In this document: positions 23,025 through 32,113 of the stretch, in pieces
How the letters are laid out: every line of letters starts with the position of its first letter
How positions within the stretch are numbered: the stretch's first letter is position 1
Source of the DNA: JARRQJ01 sp963761035
GTDB lineage: Bacteria; Pseudomonadota; Gammaproteobacteria; DRLM01
Length of the DNA: 64,000 nt
Direction: 5' to 3'
NCBI GenBank assembly: GCA_963761035.1
Contig: CAVXFH010000002.1
Location: 1,798,001-1,862,000 of the forward strand
Notes under the pieces: model-generated
Database searches by the model: none
What the model was told of the DNA's origin: nothing
What the model saw: the letters and a program-made list of their open reading frames with translations, nothing else
Translations under genes and position numbers: made by a program

Positions 23025-24071
23025 TTAACGGCGCAGCGCCCGCTTCAATCGGGTCCACCACGAGCGATTGAGTTTATTCAGTATGCGAATTTCCTCCTTG
23101 AGTAGATCGCTGTAGTAATGCTGCAAGACCACGGAGTCCCGCAGGGTCTGTTTGCCGTCCTCGTCGTCGCCCAATTTGTGCAGGCGGATCGCTTCATCCC
23201 GGAATGCGGAGATGGCTTCTCTGGATTCCAGCATCGCGGCTTGCAGCCGCTGTACGTTTTCCCCCAGCGCATCGATTTCGATATTAAAGACGCGTAGCTC
23301 CCGTTCCAGGGTGGGTTTGGTGTCGGCCGAGCAATAAACCATACAGATCTTTTTGAGGGTTTCCGCCAAGCCTTCGATACCGTCATCGGTGATTAGGGAG
23401 AAGACGCGCAACAACACGCCGCCCAACACCGTGCCCAGCAGGGTGGTGTAGAAGGCGGTACCCATGCCGCCCATGGCGCGACGCAGTCCCGCCAGCATCC
23501 TGTCCTGATCCTGACCCAAGGCATCCAGGGATGTCGTCAGCCCCGCCAAGGTCATGGTCAGGCCTACGACCGTACCGATCAGGCCGAGCGTGATCAGTAG
23601 ATTGCCGATGACGTCGACGGCATGACTGGTGCGATGAAAAGGGGCTATTTCGATCTCCAACAGGGCCTCGACGTCAGGTTCGTTATTCTTGCTTACCACT
23701 TCTTTGAGCGACAAAAAGAAGCGCTCCACCGCGCTGCGGCGGTTTTGCGGGCTGATGCCCATGAGGCCGTTAGCCGTGGCCACCATACCCAGCTTTGTTG
23801 CATGGACCGCCTCGTTGGTCAATCTAACGACCAAGATGAAGCTCATCATGACGCCGACGGCGAACAATCCGTAAGTCATCCACGTAATCTTGCTTTGATC
23901 TTGTTTGATATACGCCCAAAGATGGGGATCCAAATACATAACCACATGGACACCTACCGCCGTCGCGGCCCATAGCAGCCATAAGAGCATGGTACGGGAA
24001 GTGTTTCCCTGGATCAGCTTGCGATTCATACGGTACTTACGGCCCTTTTCCTTCCCGAGGTGATCTGGCAT
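23025..24071 (-). CDS. MotA/TolQ/ExbB-family proton-channel protein
   Basis: The protein has 348 residues from ATG 24071; an in-frame ATG at 24029 (MNRKLIQG) is an alternative. Helices lie at ~27-46 and ~62-84. The channel pair lies at ~152-180 and ~195-225, with the family signature ITLGLIGTVVGLTMTLAG and GMGTAFYTTLLGTVLGGVL. A C-terminal cytoplasmic coiled coil (~255-300) and a basic end (SWWTRLKRALRR) follow. Such proteins form a five-subunit channel around a dimer of the MotB-like partner, here the vWA protein. It could power a periplasmic or envelope task or a defence function as in Zorya; neither is shown. Confidence 0.85.
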   Translation of the reverse strand: MPDHLGKEKGRKYRMNRKLIQGNTSRTMLLWLLWAATAVGVHVVMYLDPHLWAYIKQDQSKITWMTYGLFAVGVMMSFILVVRLTNEAVHATKLGMVATANGLMGISPQNRRSAVERFFLSLKEVVSKNNEPDVEALLEIEIAPFHRTSHAVDVIGNLLITLGLIGTVVGLTMTLAGLTTSLDALGQDQDRMLAGLRRAMGGMGTAFYTTLLGTVLGGVLLRVFSLITDDGIEGLAETLKKICMVYCSADTKPTLERELRVFNIEIDALGENVQRLQAAMLESREAISAFRDEAIRLHKLGDDEDGKQTLRDSVVLQHYYSDLLKEEIRILNKLNRSWWTRLKRALRR

Positions 24072-24270
24072 CAGCGCTTAGTTCTGAGTCAGACATACTA
24101 TATTAATTGGATTTGTGGGCAAATCGTTATTGATAATTGCCGAGGTGGATACGCTGCATTTCAAGTAAGGAATTGCATTTCGCTTTACCTCACTTTGCCC
24201 CCTATACAAGGGCTTTGCGGAGATTGTCGAAATCAAGACCTCAAGTTAAGTAATGAACCGCTGGGGTTAT

Positions 24271-25941
24271 TCAATGAACAACGGCAAGGCCCTGGCCGCG
24301 AGGGTCGCTCGCGGCGGATACTTTGTTGTTTTTCTTATCCCACCATACCACTTGCATGTTGCCGTAATGGCGGTCCAGAGGCCGTAATTGGTGACCACGA
24401 CTTTGTAGAGATTCGATAACGTCGGGGGTTAAGGCATCGGGTTCGTATTGAATGACATCAGGCAGAAACTGGTGATGAAAGCGCTTCACGGCCACGGCGG
24501 AATCCGCATTGCCGCCCGCGGCGATATTAAGGGTGGCCAGCAGCACCATGGTAATGATCCGGGAACCGCCGGGGGTGCCGAGGATGGCCACGCCATCATC
24601 TCCCTCCAGAAAAGTCGGAGTCATGCTGGACAGGGGCCGTTTGCCGGAGGCGATGGCATTGGCGTCGTCGCCTATCAACCCATAGACATTGGGGACGCCG
24701 GGCTTGGCGGAGAAGTCGTCCATCTCGTCGTTAAGCAATACCCCGGTGCCGGGCGCCATAAAAGCCGATCCAAAGGGAAAATTGATGCTCAAGGTGGCCG
24801 CAACCCGATTTCCGTCCCGATCCAGTACAGAGAAATGGGTGGTATCGACGCTGTGGTTTTCGCTTCCGCCGCCGGGTAGCGCGCTGCTGGGGGTGGCTCT
24901 GTCGAGGCGGATACCGGCCCTCAGTCCCGCGGCGTAGTAGGGATGGGTGAGACGGGCCACCGGTACCTGCACAAAATCCGGGTCGCCGAGATATTCCGAT
25001 CTATCGCGATAGGCGCGGCGCATGGCCTCCACGATTACATGGACGCGGCTTGCCTCATCCAATTTTTCCAGATCGTAGCCGCTCAGAATATTCAGCATGG
25101 TGAGCAAGGCCACACCACCCGAGGAGGGCGGTGCCGCTGAGATGATACGCCAGCCCCGGTAATCGCCGGTGACGGGGGAACGTTCTACCACGCGATACGC
25201 AGCGAGGTCTTTCTCAGTCCAGATGCCGCCGGCATCGCGCACGCCCTTCACCAATTTTTTTGCCAAGGCCCCCTTATAGAACCCGTCCGCGCCCAACTCC
25301 GCCAAGGCAGACAGGGTGGCAGCCAAGTCTGGTTGCTTGATCATTGCGCCCGGTTCGGGAACGGCGTTGTCACGCAGAAACACCGCTGCCGCGGCCGGAG
25401 AGGTACGCAGTACCTTCAGGCGGAATTTGGCCAATTGCCGATAGCGCGCATCGGCAGGAAAGCCCTCGCGGGCGAGGCGGATAGCCGGGGCGAGGCTCCT
25501 GGCCAGAGGCAAGCGTCCATAATGGAGAGCGAGATGGGCCAAGGCGGCCGGTTCGCCGGGGATGGCGGCGGCCAGCGGTCCGTCAATCGAGAGATTGGGG
25601 ATGACCTCGCCATTTTTGTCCAGATACATATCGCGTTGCGCCGCCAAGGGCGCCCGTTCTCGGCCGTCGATCATCATATCAAGCCCGTCAGCGGCGCGAT
25701 GCAACAACCAGAAGCCACCGCCGCCCAGGCCGGAGCTTTGGGGTTCGACTACTGCTAAGGCGGCGCTCACCGCGATGGCCGCGTCGAAGGCATTGCCCCC
25801 CGCGGCCAGAATCTCCATACCCGCCCGGGTCGCCAAGGGATGAGCGCTGGCTATCGCCGCCTGCGGCGGCGAGCCGGCGGCTTCGGCCATTCCCTGCCAA
25901 AGGCTGAGTAAGAGGACCGCTATAAAACGAAATTTTTTCAT
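24271..25941 (-). CDS. ggt: Gamma-glutamyltransferase
   Basis: This is a periplasmic Ntn-hydrolase that cleaves glutathione and transfers gamma-glutamyl groups. I chose ATG 25941 because it gives a signal peptide (KKFRFIAVLLLSLWQGMAEA), for 556 residues. The frame continues upstream to 26277, but that part overlaps the ferredoxin gene. Family blocks: ILAAGGNAFDAAIA, SSGLGGGGFWLL, the autoprocessing/catalytic Thr in HSVDTTHFS, and PLSSMTPTF. The order large subunit/small subunit is normal. It is separated by ~200 bp from the MotA-like gene. Confidence 0.93.
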   Translation of the reverse strand: MKKFRFIAVLLLSLWQGMAEAAGSPPQAAIASAHPLATRAGMEILAAGGNAFDAAIAVSAALAVVEPQSSGLGGGGFWLLHRAADGLDMMIDGRERAPLAAQRDMYLDKNGEVIPNLSIDGPLAAAIPGEPAALAHLALHYGRLPLARSLAPAIRLAREGFPADARYRQLAKFRLKVLRTSPAAAAVFLRDNAVPEPGAMIKQPDLAATLSALAELGADGFYKGALAKKLVKGVRDAGGIWTEKDLAAYRVVERSPVTGDYRGWRIISAAPPSSGGVALLTMLNILSGYDLEKLDEASRVHVIVEAMRRAYRDRSEYLGDPDFVQVPVARLTHPYYAAGLRAGIRLDRATPSSALPGGGSENHSVDTTHFSVLDRDGNRVAATLSINFPFGSAFMAPGTGVLLNDEMDDFSAKPGVPNVYGLIGDDANAIASGKRPLSSMTPTFLEGDDGVAILGTPGGSRIITMVLLATLNIAAGGNADSAVAVKRFHHQFLPDVIQYEPDALTPDVIESLQSRGHQLRPLDRHYGNMQVVWWDKKNNKVSAASDPRGQGLAVVH

Positions 25942-26050
25942 CGCGACTGACACCGGATTTGAGGCGAGGAAATGTAACATGCGAGGCATCCCAGACGTAA
26001 CATGGTACGGCTCAGGAACTTGAGCACTTTGCAGGTGATCGGTCCGAAAG

Positions 26051-26311
26051 TCACGATTTTTGTTGTAGGAGTTGGAGCTGCTGGTATCTCGCATGGAGCT
26101 GTTCTCGCGTATCTTCATGCGCAGGGTCTTTGGGAATGCACTCCACCGGACAGACCGCGACGCATTGCGGATCAGCGAAATGTCCCACGCACTCGGTACA
26201 ACGCTCGGGATCGATGACGTAAATCTCCGGACCCTGGGAGATGGCTTGATTGGGGCACTCCGGTTCGCAGACGTCACAATTGATACATTCGTTGGTAATT
26301 TTCAAGGCCAC
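26051..26311 (-). CDS. 2[4Fe-4S] ferredoxin (YfhL type)
   Basis: The protein has 86 residues. Cluster motifs: CINCDVCEPECPN and, with the insert typical of this group, CTECVGHFADPQCVAVCPVECI. A C-terminal helix rich in Gln and Leu follows (YQQLQLLQQKS). YfhL-type ferredoxins commonly lie next to coaD in gammaproteobacteria, as here (38 bp). It is a soluble electron carrier. Confidence 0.93.
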   Translation of the reverse strand: MALKITNECINCDVCEPECPNQAISQGPEIYVIDPERCTECVGHFADPQCVAVCPVECIPKDPAHEDTREQLHARYQQLQLLQQKS

Positions 26312-26349
26312 AGCGGGAAACTCCGGGGGAATCAGCCGATGTGTATATT

Positions 26350-26838
26350 TTAGCGCAGCCGCTTGCGCAGGGCCTTCTCCACCTCGGGATGGACGAATTC
26401 ACCGACATCGCCGCCGAGTCCGGCGATCTCCTGCACAATGCTGGACGAGAGATAGGTGAATTGTTCGGCGGGCATCATAAATACCGTTTCTATTCCGGGC
26501 GCCAGTTTGCGATTCATGCCGGCCAGCTGAAATTCAAATTCGAAGTCGGATACCGCCCGCAAGCCGCGCAGGATCACTTGCGCCCCTTTGCTTTGGCTGA
26601 ACTCCACTAACAGGGTATTGAAGCCGCATACCTCCACCTGCTCCAATCCCGCAAGAGCGGTGAGCGCCATGTCCACGCGCTCTTCAAGAGAGAACACCGG
26701 GGTCTTACCGGGATTGGCCGCTACCGCCACAATGACCCGCTCGAACATATGCGTGGCGCGTTGCACCAGATCGCTGTGCCCGTTCGTGATGGGGTCGAAG
26801 GTACCAGGGTAGATGGCGGTGATGTGCGTGCTCTTCAT
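26350..26838 (-). CDS. coaD: Phosphopantetheine adenylyltransferase
   Basis: This enzyme of CoA synthesis forms dephospho-CoA from 4'-phosphopantetheine and ATP. ATG 26838 gives 162 residues, the usual length; the longer frame to 26928 would overlap rsmD. Motifs: AIYPGTFDPITNGH (nucleotidyltransferase T/HxGH), the GLRAVSDFEFE block and a C-terminal YLSSSIVQEIA. The start overlaps the end of rsmD by 4 bp, the usual rsmD-coaD pair. coaE, the final enzyme of the pathway, is also in this window. Confidence 0.96.
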   Translation of the reverse strand: MKSTHITAIYPGTFDPITNGHSDLVQRATHMFERVIVAVAANPGKTPVFSLEERVDMALTALAGLEQVEVCGFNTLLVEFSQSKGAQVILRGLRAVSDFEFEFQLAGMNRKLAPGIETVFMMPAEQFTYLSSSIVQEIAGLGGDVGEFVHPEVEKALRKRLR

Positions 26839-27425
26839 GAGGGGCTCCGGTGCGCGCCGCTGGCTGAAATACATTTCAGCAAATAATAACCTACTTGACC
26901 GGCCCGGTTGTGGCGTAAAACATTCCAATCAGCGGGAAGTGCTGGCAAGGAGGTCCGCCGATCGGTCTCGATATAGAGCCAGGCCGTGGGTGCCAGCCAG
27001 CCGTTAGCCGCCAAGAGTTCCATGGAGGGGCCAAGCAGCGCCCCGTGAAACGGCGGGTCGAGAAAAACCACATCAAAGGCCTGGGAAGGTCCGCGAAGAA
27101 AGGCCAGAGCCTCGGCTTGCACTACGCGGGCGCCATGGGCCCCCAAGTGCTCGACATGCCCTTTGAGTTGCGCGATGACGGCGGGGTGTTGATCCACCAT
27201 CACCACCTGTTCCGCCCCGCGAGACATCGCCTCCAGGGCCAGCGCGCCGCTGCCGGCAAACAGATCCAGACAGCGGGCGCCGGGGAGGATATCCCGCAGC
27301 CAATTAAACAGGGTTTCCCTCACCCGGCCCGGGGTGGGGCGAAGATCGGGGAGATCGGGGAAGGAGAGCTTCCTGCCCCGCCACACCCCGCCGATGATGC
27401 GCAGGCGATCGCGGGCCTGGGTCAC
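26835..27425 (-). CDS. rsmD: 16S rRNA (guanine966-N2)-methyltransferase
   Basis: The protein has 196 residues. The SAM-binding motif is CLDLFAGSGALALEA, the catalytic NPPY-like motif is DVVFLDPPF, and the N-terminal rRNA-binding part reads RIIGGVWRGRKL and RPTPGRVRETLFNWL. The function is methylation of G966 in 16S rRNA. It overlaps coaD and the M16 peptidase gene by 4 bp each, so translation of the three is probably coupled. Confidence 0.95.
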   Translation of the reverse strand: MTQARDRLRIIGGVWRGRKLSFPDLPDLRPTPGRVRETLFNWLRDILPGARCLDLFAGSGALALEAMSRGAEQVVMVDQHPAVIAQLKGHVEHLGAHGARVVQAEALAFLRGPSQAFDVVFLDPPFHGALLGPSMELLAANGWLAPTAWLYIETDRRTSLPALPADWNVLRHNRAGQVGYYLLKCISASGAHRSPS

Positions 27426-28750
27426 GGATTGGCGGGGGCGGCCGCGGCGCCGCCCACCATCACCGTCACCATGTCTTCGGGATGGATGCGGCGTTGGAAG
27501 GCGCTGCGGATCTGGTCAACGCTGACCGCTTCAACGCGTTGATTATAGGTGTCCAGATAATCCAACGGCAGTTTGTAGAAGCCGATAGCGGCGAGGTTGT
27601 CTACGATCTTACCGTTACTATCGAGACGCAGAGCAAATCCGCCGGTGATGTTTTTCTTGGCGGCAGCGAGTTCTTCATCGGTCGGACCATTAGTGATGAA
27701 GTCGCGCAACACATCGCGCAGCACGCCCAATGCTTCGTTTGCTTTATTGTTGCGGGTTTCCAGGCCGGCGGTGAAGGGGCCCGCCGCATGCATCGGCGTA
27801 AAATAGCTGTAGGCGCTGTAGGCGAGACCGCGTTTTTCACGGACCTCCACCGCGATCTGCGATATCAGTCCGCTGCCGCCGAGGATATGGTTGCCCACGG
27901 TCAAGGCGAAATAGTCGGGATCGTCGCGGGTAATACCCGGCTGGCCCATGAGGATGTGGGTCTGTGCGGATGGGTAGGGGATCTGTTCCGTTTTGGCGGC
28001 GGCGAGGGGTTTCACCGCCGGGAGGTCGGCGGCGGCCTTCCCGGCCGGCAGTTTGCCCACTACGCGCTCCGCGATCTTTGCCGCTTGCGCGCGGTCGATG
28101 GCGCCGACGATGGCGACGATCGCATTTTTTCCGGTGTAATAGCGTTGGTGAAAGGCGATGGCGTCCTGGCGGGTCAAGGCGGCGACGCTCTTTTCGGTGC
28201 CAAGCGACGGTGAAGCATAGGGGTGTTCTCCATAGACCGCGGCATAGAATGCCTTATCCGCAATGTCGCCCGGCGATTCCTGCTGGGCACGCAGCGCCAC
28301 CATGGTGCGCTTTTGCGCGCGATCAAAGGCATCTTGCGGGAAGTTCGGCTTGGCGATCACTTGCGACAAGATGCCCACGGCCGGGTCGAGCAGGGTACGG
28401 TCCGTGAGGCTGCGCAGGCTGACGATGGCCATGTCGCGATAGGCGCTAGCGCCGAATTGGCCGCCGATTCCTTCCATGCTTTCCGCGATTTGGTCGGCGT
28501 TGAGATTGCCCGCTCCTTGATCGAGCAGGCCGTTGGTCAGTTGCGCGAGTCCACCCTCGGCACCGTCCCGGGCGCTGCCGGCGTCGAACACCACGCGGAT
28601 ATCCACCATCGGTAATTCCGGGCTGGGGACGAAGTAGACTCGTGCGCCGTTGGCGGTTGTCCAGTTTTGGATCTTCGGATTGGCGGCGGCCGTATTCGCC
28701 ATTGACAGGGAAACCAAACTTAGGGTGATTACCGTGAAGTTTCTTATCAT
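27422..28750 (-). CDS. M16 peptidase-family protein lacking the zinc motif
   Basis: ATG 28750 gives 442 residues with a signal peptide (RNFTVITLSLVSLSMANTAAA). The domains are those of M16 (pitrilysin/MPP-like) proteins: residues ~50-200 and ~210-380. The HxxEH zinc motif is absent; the equivalent segment reads GLAQLTNGLLDQGAG. It is therefore the non-catalytic half of the usual pair, with the active partner encoded just upstream (28836-30230). An in-frame extension to 28846 would run through the palindromic repeat 28786-28804, so I reject it. Confidence 0.9.
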   Translation of the reverse strand: MIRNFTVITLSLVSLSMANTAAANPKIQNWTTANGARVYFVPSPELPMVDIRVVFDAGSARDGAEGGLAQLTNGLLDQGAGNLNADQIAESMEGIGGQFGASAYRDMAIVSLRSLTDRTLLDPAVGILSQVIAKPNFPQDAFDRAQKRTMVALRAQQESPGDIADKAFYAAVYGEHPYASPSLGTEKSVAALTRQDAIAFHQRYYTGKNAIVAIVGAIDRAQAAKIAERVVGKLPAGKAAADLPAVKPLAAAKTEQIPYPSAQTHILMGQPGITRDDPDYFALTVGNHILGGSGLISQIAVEVREKRGLAYSAYSYFTPMHAAGPFTAGLETRNNKANEALGVLRDVLRDFITNGPTDEELAAAKKNITGGFALRLDSNGKIVDNLAAIGFYKLPLDYLDTYNQRVEAVSVDQIRSAFQRRIHPEDMVTVMVGGAAAAPANP

Positions 28751-28785
28751 CGCGTAGAACCAGTATTGAAAGCCCTCACCCCATT

Positions 28786-28804
28786 CCTCTCCCGGAGGGA
28801 GAGG
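28786..28804. repeat. REP-like palindrome
   Basis: CCTCTCCC-GGA-GGGAGAGG is a perfect 8-bp inverted repeat with a 3-nt loop in the 85-bp gap between the two M16 genes. The flank (GCCCTCACCCC just upstream) resembles short dispersed palindromic elements seen in many proteobacterial genomes. Only one copy is in this window. Confidence 0.6.
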
Positions 28805-28835
28805 GAGTCCGAGTGTCGCTGCGCGACGATTCAAT

Positions 28836-30230
28836 TTATCGAACATTGTCGCCTCCGTTGTGTTGCATGCGGCGCAGGTGTTCTTCGTCGCTGATGGGTT
28901 GAGGTTCGAGAACCGCCACGGTGAGGTGATCGTCGATCAGGTATTTGCGCGCCACTTCCCGCACCTGTCCGGCGGTAACGGCTTTGATATGGTCGACATA
29001 TTGATCGCCCACTTGCCAGCCCAGGCCCACGGATTCCAGGGAGCCGATCTGCATGGCTTGATAGAACACCGAGTCCCGTTGGTAGACATCCCGGGTGACC
29101 ACTTGGGCCTTGATGCGCTTGAGTTCCTCTTCGCTCACCAAGTCTTCGCGTAGTTTATGTACTTGGTCGCGCAGCGCCGTTTCCAGTTCGTCGACGGTGT
29201 GGCCTTGCGCGGGGGTGCCGTCCAAGGCAAATAGCCTTTCGCCGCGCGCATCCAGGTTATAACCGGCGCTGGCTTGGGCGGCCACCTGCGAGCCGCGTAT
29301 CAAGTATTTGGCGATGCGGGCGCTGTCGCCGCCGTCGAGGATGCCGGCCAGCACCTCGAGGGCATAGGGTTCCCAGGCGATTTCCGCGGTGAGCAACACC
29401 GGCGCCTTATAGCCCATGACAAGATAGGGAAGTTCCGCGGGGGCCTTTACGGTGATGCGCCGGATACCGGTTTGCGGAATTTCGACGCGGGGCTTCACCG
29501 CGGGTATGGCGCTGGGCTTCAAGGGGCCGAAATATTTCTTGGCCATAGCGAACACCTGCTGCGGATCGACGTCTCCCACCACAACCAAGGTGGCATTGTT
29601 AGGCGCATACCAGGTTTCATACCACTTTCTGAGGTCTTCGACCCGCATATTTTTCAAGTCATCCATCCAGCCGATGACGGGAATGCGATAAGCGCTGTTC
29701 AGGAAGGCCGTTGCACTGAATTGCTCGTCGGTGAGGGATTCGGGATCGTCGTCGGTGCGCATTCGCCGTTCTTCCATCACTACCTGGATCTCTTTGGCAA
29801 ACTCCTCCGGCGCCAAGGTGAGATGGCGCATGCGGTCGGCCTCCAGCTCGAAGCTGACCTTGAGCCGCGCCTTTTCCAATTCTTGGAAATAGGCCGTGTA
29901 ATCATGGCTGGTGAAGGCATTTTCCCTTCCGCCGTTCTCGGCGATGATACGCGAGAATTCATTGGGGCCGTGATCTGGTGTGCCTTTGAACATCATGTGC
30001 TCCAAGGCATGAGAGAGACCGGTGATGCCGTCGTGCTCGTAGGTGCTGCCCACCTTGTACCATATCTGCGATACCACTACCGGCGAACGATGATCCTCCT
30101 TGACGATAACCTTCAGGCCATTGTCCAGTTTGAATTCATGGACGGCGGGGTTCTGGGCGGCGGCGTCCCGCGAAAACAACCCCAGGGGAAACAATAAGCA
30201 AAGCAGCGTGAAGCGTTGTAGAGTTAGCAT
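28836..30230 (-). CDS. Zinc-dependent M16 peptidase
   Basis: The protein has 464 residues with a signal peptide (QRFTLLCLLFPLGLFSRDAAAQ). The zinc-binding HxxEH motif is in GLSHALEHMMFKG, and the downstream Glu lies in the GGRENAFTSHDYTAYF and ELEADRM segments. It forms the catalytic half of a heterodimeric periplasmic peptidase with the protein at 27422-28750. The role is probably degradation of small peptides. The gene starts a reverse operon that runs through rsmD and coaD and is divergent from ftsY. Confidence 0.93.
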   Translation of the reverse strand: MLTLQRFTLLCLLFPLGLFSRDAAAQNPAVHEFKLDNGLKVIVKEDHRSPVVVSQIWYKVGSTYEHDGITGLSHALEHMMFKGTPDHGPNEFSRIIAENGGRENAFTSHDYTAYFQELEKARLKVSFELEADRMRHLTLAPEEFAKEIQVVMEERRMRTDDDPESLTDEQFSATAFLNSAYRIPVIGWMDDLKNMRVEDLRKWYETWYAPNNATLVVVGDVDPQQVFAMAKKYFGPLKPSAIPAVKPRVEIPQTGIRRITVKAPAELPYLVMGYKAPVLLTAEIAWEPYALEVLAGILDGGDSARIAKYLIRGSQVAAQASAGYNLDARGERLFALDGTPAQGHTVDELETALRDQVHKLREDLVSEEELKRIKAQVVTRDVYQRDSVFYQAMQIGSLESVGLGWQVGDQYVDHIKAVTAGQVREVARKYLIDDHLTVAVLEPQPISDEEHLRRMQHNGGDNVR

Positions 30231-30358
30231 TAGATCTGTTCCTGATAGTGCGGGTTTACTCAGCGGGCCGGAGGGGTGATAGGATAACGTATCTTGGCGT
30301 AGACGTGATGTCCTCTTGCCTTCTCCGATAAAAACAGTTGCTACGACTACGGATAACT

Positions 30359-31345
30359 ATGTTTAGTTTCAAAAAGGATCGGCAGCCCGGGACAGAGTCG
30401 GCCAAACGCCCCGGGTTTTTCCAGAGGTTAAAGCAGGGGTTGACCCGTACCCGGACCGGTCTTACCGAGAGTTTGGCGCGCCTGGTGTTGGGCAAGAAGG
30501 TTATCGACGACGAGGTCCTGGAGACGATCGAGACTCATCTGCTTACCGCGGATGTGGGCGCCGCGGCGACCCAGCGCATTCTCGCCGATCTCACGGCGCG
30601 GGTGAATCGCAAGCAGCTGGCTGACGCCGAGGCATTATTAAACGCTCTAAAGGAAGATATGGCCGCGATCCTGGCGCCGTGCAGTCGGCCCTTGGTGATC
30701 CCCGCCGAGATCCGTCCCTTCATTATCCTGATGGTGGGCGTGAACGGCGTGGGCAAGACCACTACCATAGGCAAGCTGGCGAAGCATCTGCAAGGTCAAG
30801 GCCTGTCGGTCATGCTGGCGGCGGGGGATACCTTCCGCGCCGCGGCGGTGGAGCAATTGCAGGCCTGGGGTGAACGTAATGACGTGGCGGTGATCGCCCA
30901 GGCGCGGACCGCTGATCCCGCCTCGGTGATCTTCGATGCAATGCAGGCGGCGCGGGCGCGGGGCGTGGATGTGTTGATCGCCGACACAGCCGGGCGCCTC
31001 CATACCCAGTCCAATCTCATGGAGGAATTGAAAAAGATCAAACGGGTGATCGCCAAGTTGGAGCCGGCGGCGCCCCATGAAACCTTATTGGTGATCGATG
31101 CCGGTACCGGGCAAAACGCCATTAACCAGGCCCGGCAATTTCACGAGGCAGTGGGGCTGAGCGGGATCGTGTTGACCAAACTGGACGGTACCGCCAAGGG
31201 CGGCGTGATCTTTGCCGTGGCCGAACAGATGAAGCTCCCGATTCGCTTCATCGGCGTAGGGGAGGGTATCGACGACCTGCGTCCGTTCGATGGTGGTGAT
31301 TTTATCGAAGCGCTCTTCATCACCGCGGAACGCGAGGGTGAGTGA
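30359..31345 (+). CDS. ftsY: Signal recognition particle receptor FtsY
   Basis: ATG 30359 (FSFKKDRQPG) gives 328 residues. The N-terminal acidic A domain of E. coli FtsY is absent, as is common in shorter forms. The NG domain has MVGVNGVGKTTTIGKL (P-loop), AAGDTFRAAAVEQL, IADTAGRLHTQ, TKLDGTAKGG and a C-terminal GVGEGIDDLRPF. This GTPase docks SRP-ribosome complexes at the membrane. It is followed by ftsE (47 bp) in the usual order ftsY-ftsE-ftsX-rpoH. Confidence 0.97.
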   Translation: MFSFKKDRQPGTESAKRPGFFQRLKQGLTRTRTGLTESLARLVLGKKVIDDEVLETIETHLLTADVGAAATQRILADLTARVNRKQLADAEALLNALKEDMAAILAPCSRPLVIPAEIRPFIILMVGVNGVGKTTTIGKLAKHLQGQGLSVMLAAGDTFRAAAVEQLQAWGERNDVAVIAQARTADPASVIFDAMQAARARGVDVLIADTAGRLHTQSNLMEELKKIKRVIAKLEPAAPHETLLVIDAGTGQNAINQARQFHEAVGLSGIVLTKLDGTAKGGVIFAVAEQMKLPIRFIGVGEGIDDLRPFDGGDFIEALFITAEREGE

Positions 31346-31392
31346 GTAAATGTCTTGCGCTTAGGGGTCCCACAAGTTAATTGGTAGCCGCC

Positions 31393-32070
31393 ATGATTCA
31401 GTTGCACAATGTTGGCAAGCGTTATCCTGCTGGGCATGAGGCCCTGCAAGATCTGAGTTTCCGTATCGAACGCGGTGAGATGGCCTTTATCACCGGCCAT
31501 TCCGGGGCCGGCAAGAGTACCCTCCTTAAATTATTAGGTCTCATCGAACGGCCCAGCAACGGCGAAGTGGTGGTTAACGACCGCAACCTCGGCCGCTTGT
31601 CGAAACGGCAGATTCCCTATTATCGCCGTTCGCTGGGCATGATCTATCAGGACTTTCGCTTGCTGACCGATCGCACAATTTACGATAACGTGGCCCTGCC
31701 TTTGGTGCTCGCCGGTCAATATGACAGCCAAGAGATCGGACGGCGGACTCGGGCCGCTTTAGACAAGGTGGGCCTGTTGAACAAGGAAAAATATCGCCCC
31801 CTGGAGTTGTCCGGCGGTGAACAGCAACGAGTCGGCATCGCTCGCGCCGTAGTACACAAGCCGATATTGTTATTGGCCGATGAACCCACCGGCAATCTCG
31901 ATCCCACTCTGGCATGGGAAATCATGGCCTTGTTCGAGGCCTTTAACCGGGTCGGGGTGACAGTACTGATCGCCAGCCATAATATGGAATTGATTTCGCG
32001 CATGCGCCATCGCCTACTGGTACTGAATAACGGTCGCCTGCTGAGTGACACTACTGAACCGAGTCCATGA
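31393..32070 (+). CDS. ftsE: Cell-division ABC transporter ATPase FtsE
   Basis: The protein has 225 residues. Walker A is GHSGAGKST, the ABC signature LSGGEQQR, and Walker B ILLLADEPTGNLD. It works with FtsX to drive peptidoglycan amidase activation at the septum. The ATG at 31393 follows an in-frame TTG at 31381; the ATG matches the family N-terminus (MIQLHNVGKRYP). It lies between ftsY and ftsX in the conserved order. Confidence 0.96.
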   Translation: MIQLHNVGKRYPAGHEALQDLSFRIERGEMAFITGHSGAGKSTLLKLLGLIERPSNGEVVVNDRNLGRLSKRQIPYYRRSLGMIYQDFRLLTDRTIYDNVALPLVLAGQYDSQEIGRRTRAALDKVGLLNKEKYRPLELSGGEQQRVGIARAVVHKPILLLADEPTGNLDPTLAWEIMALFEAFNRVGVTVLIASHNMELISRMRHRLLVLNNGRLLSDTTEPSP

Positions 32071-32113
32071 TCGAAGCCAGTCACCCGAGCGCTATGCCGC
32101 AAGGAGCACAGCC

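Noticed and set aside
28751..28846. N-terminal extension of the second M16 protein through the palindrome
   Set aside because: The extension runs through a repeat element and displaces the signal peptide; ATG 28750 gives a normal secreted protein.
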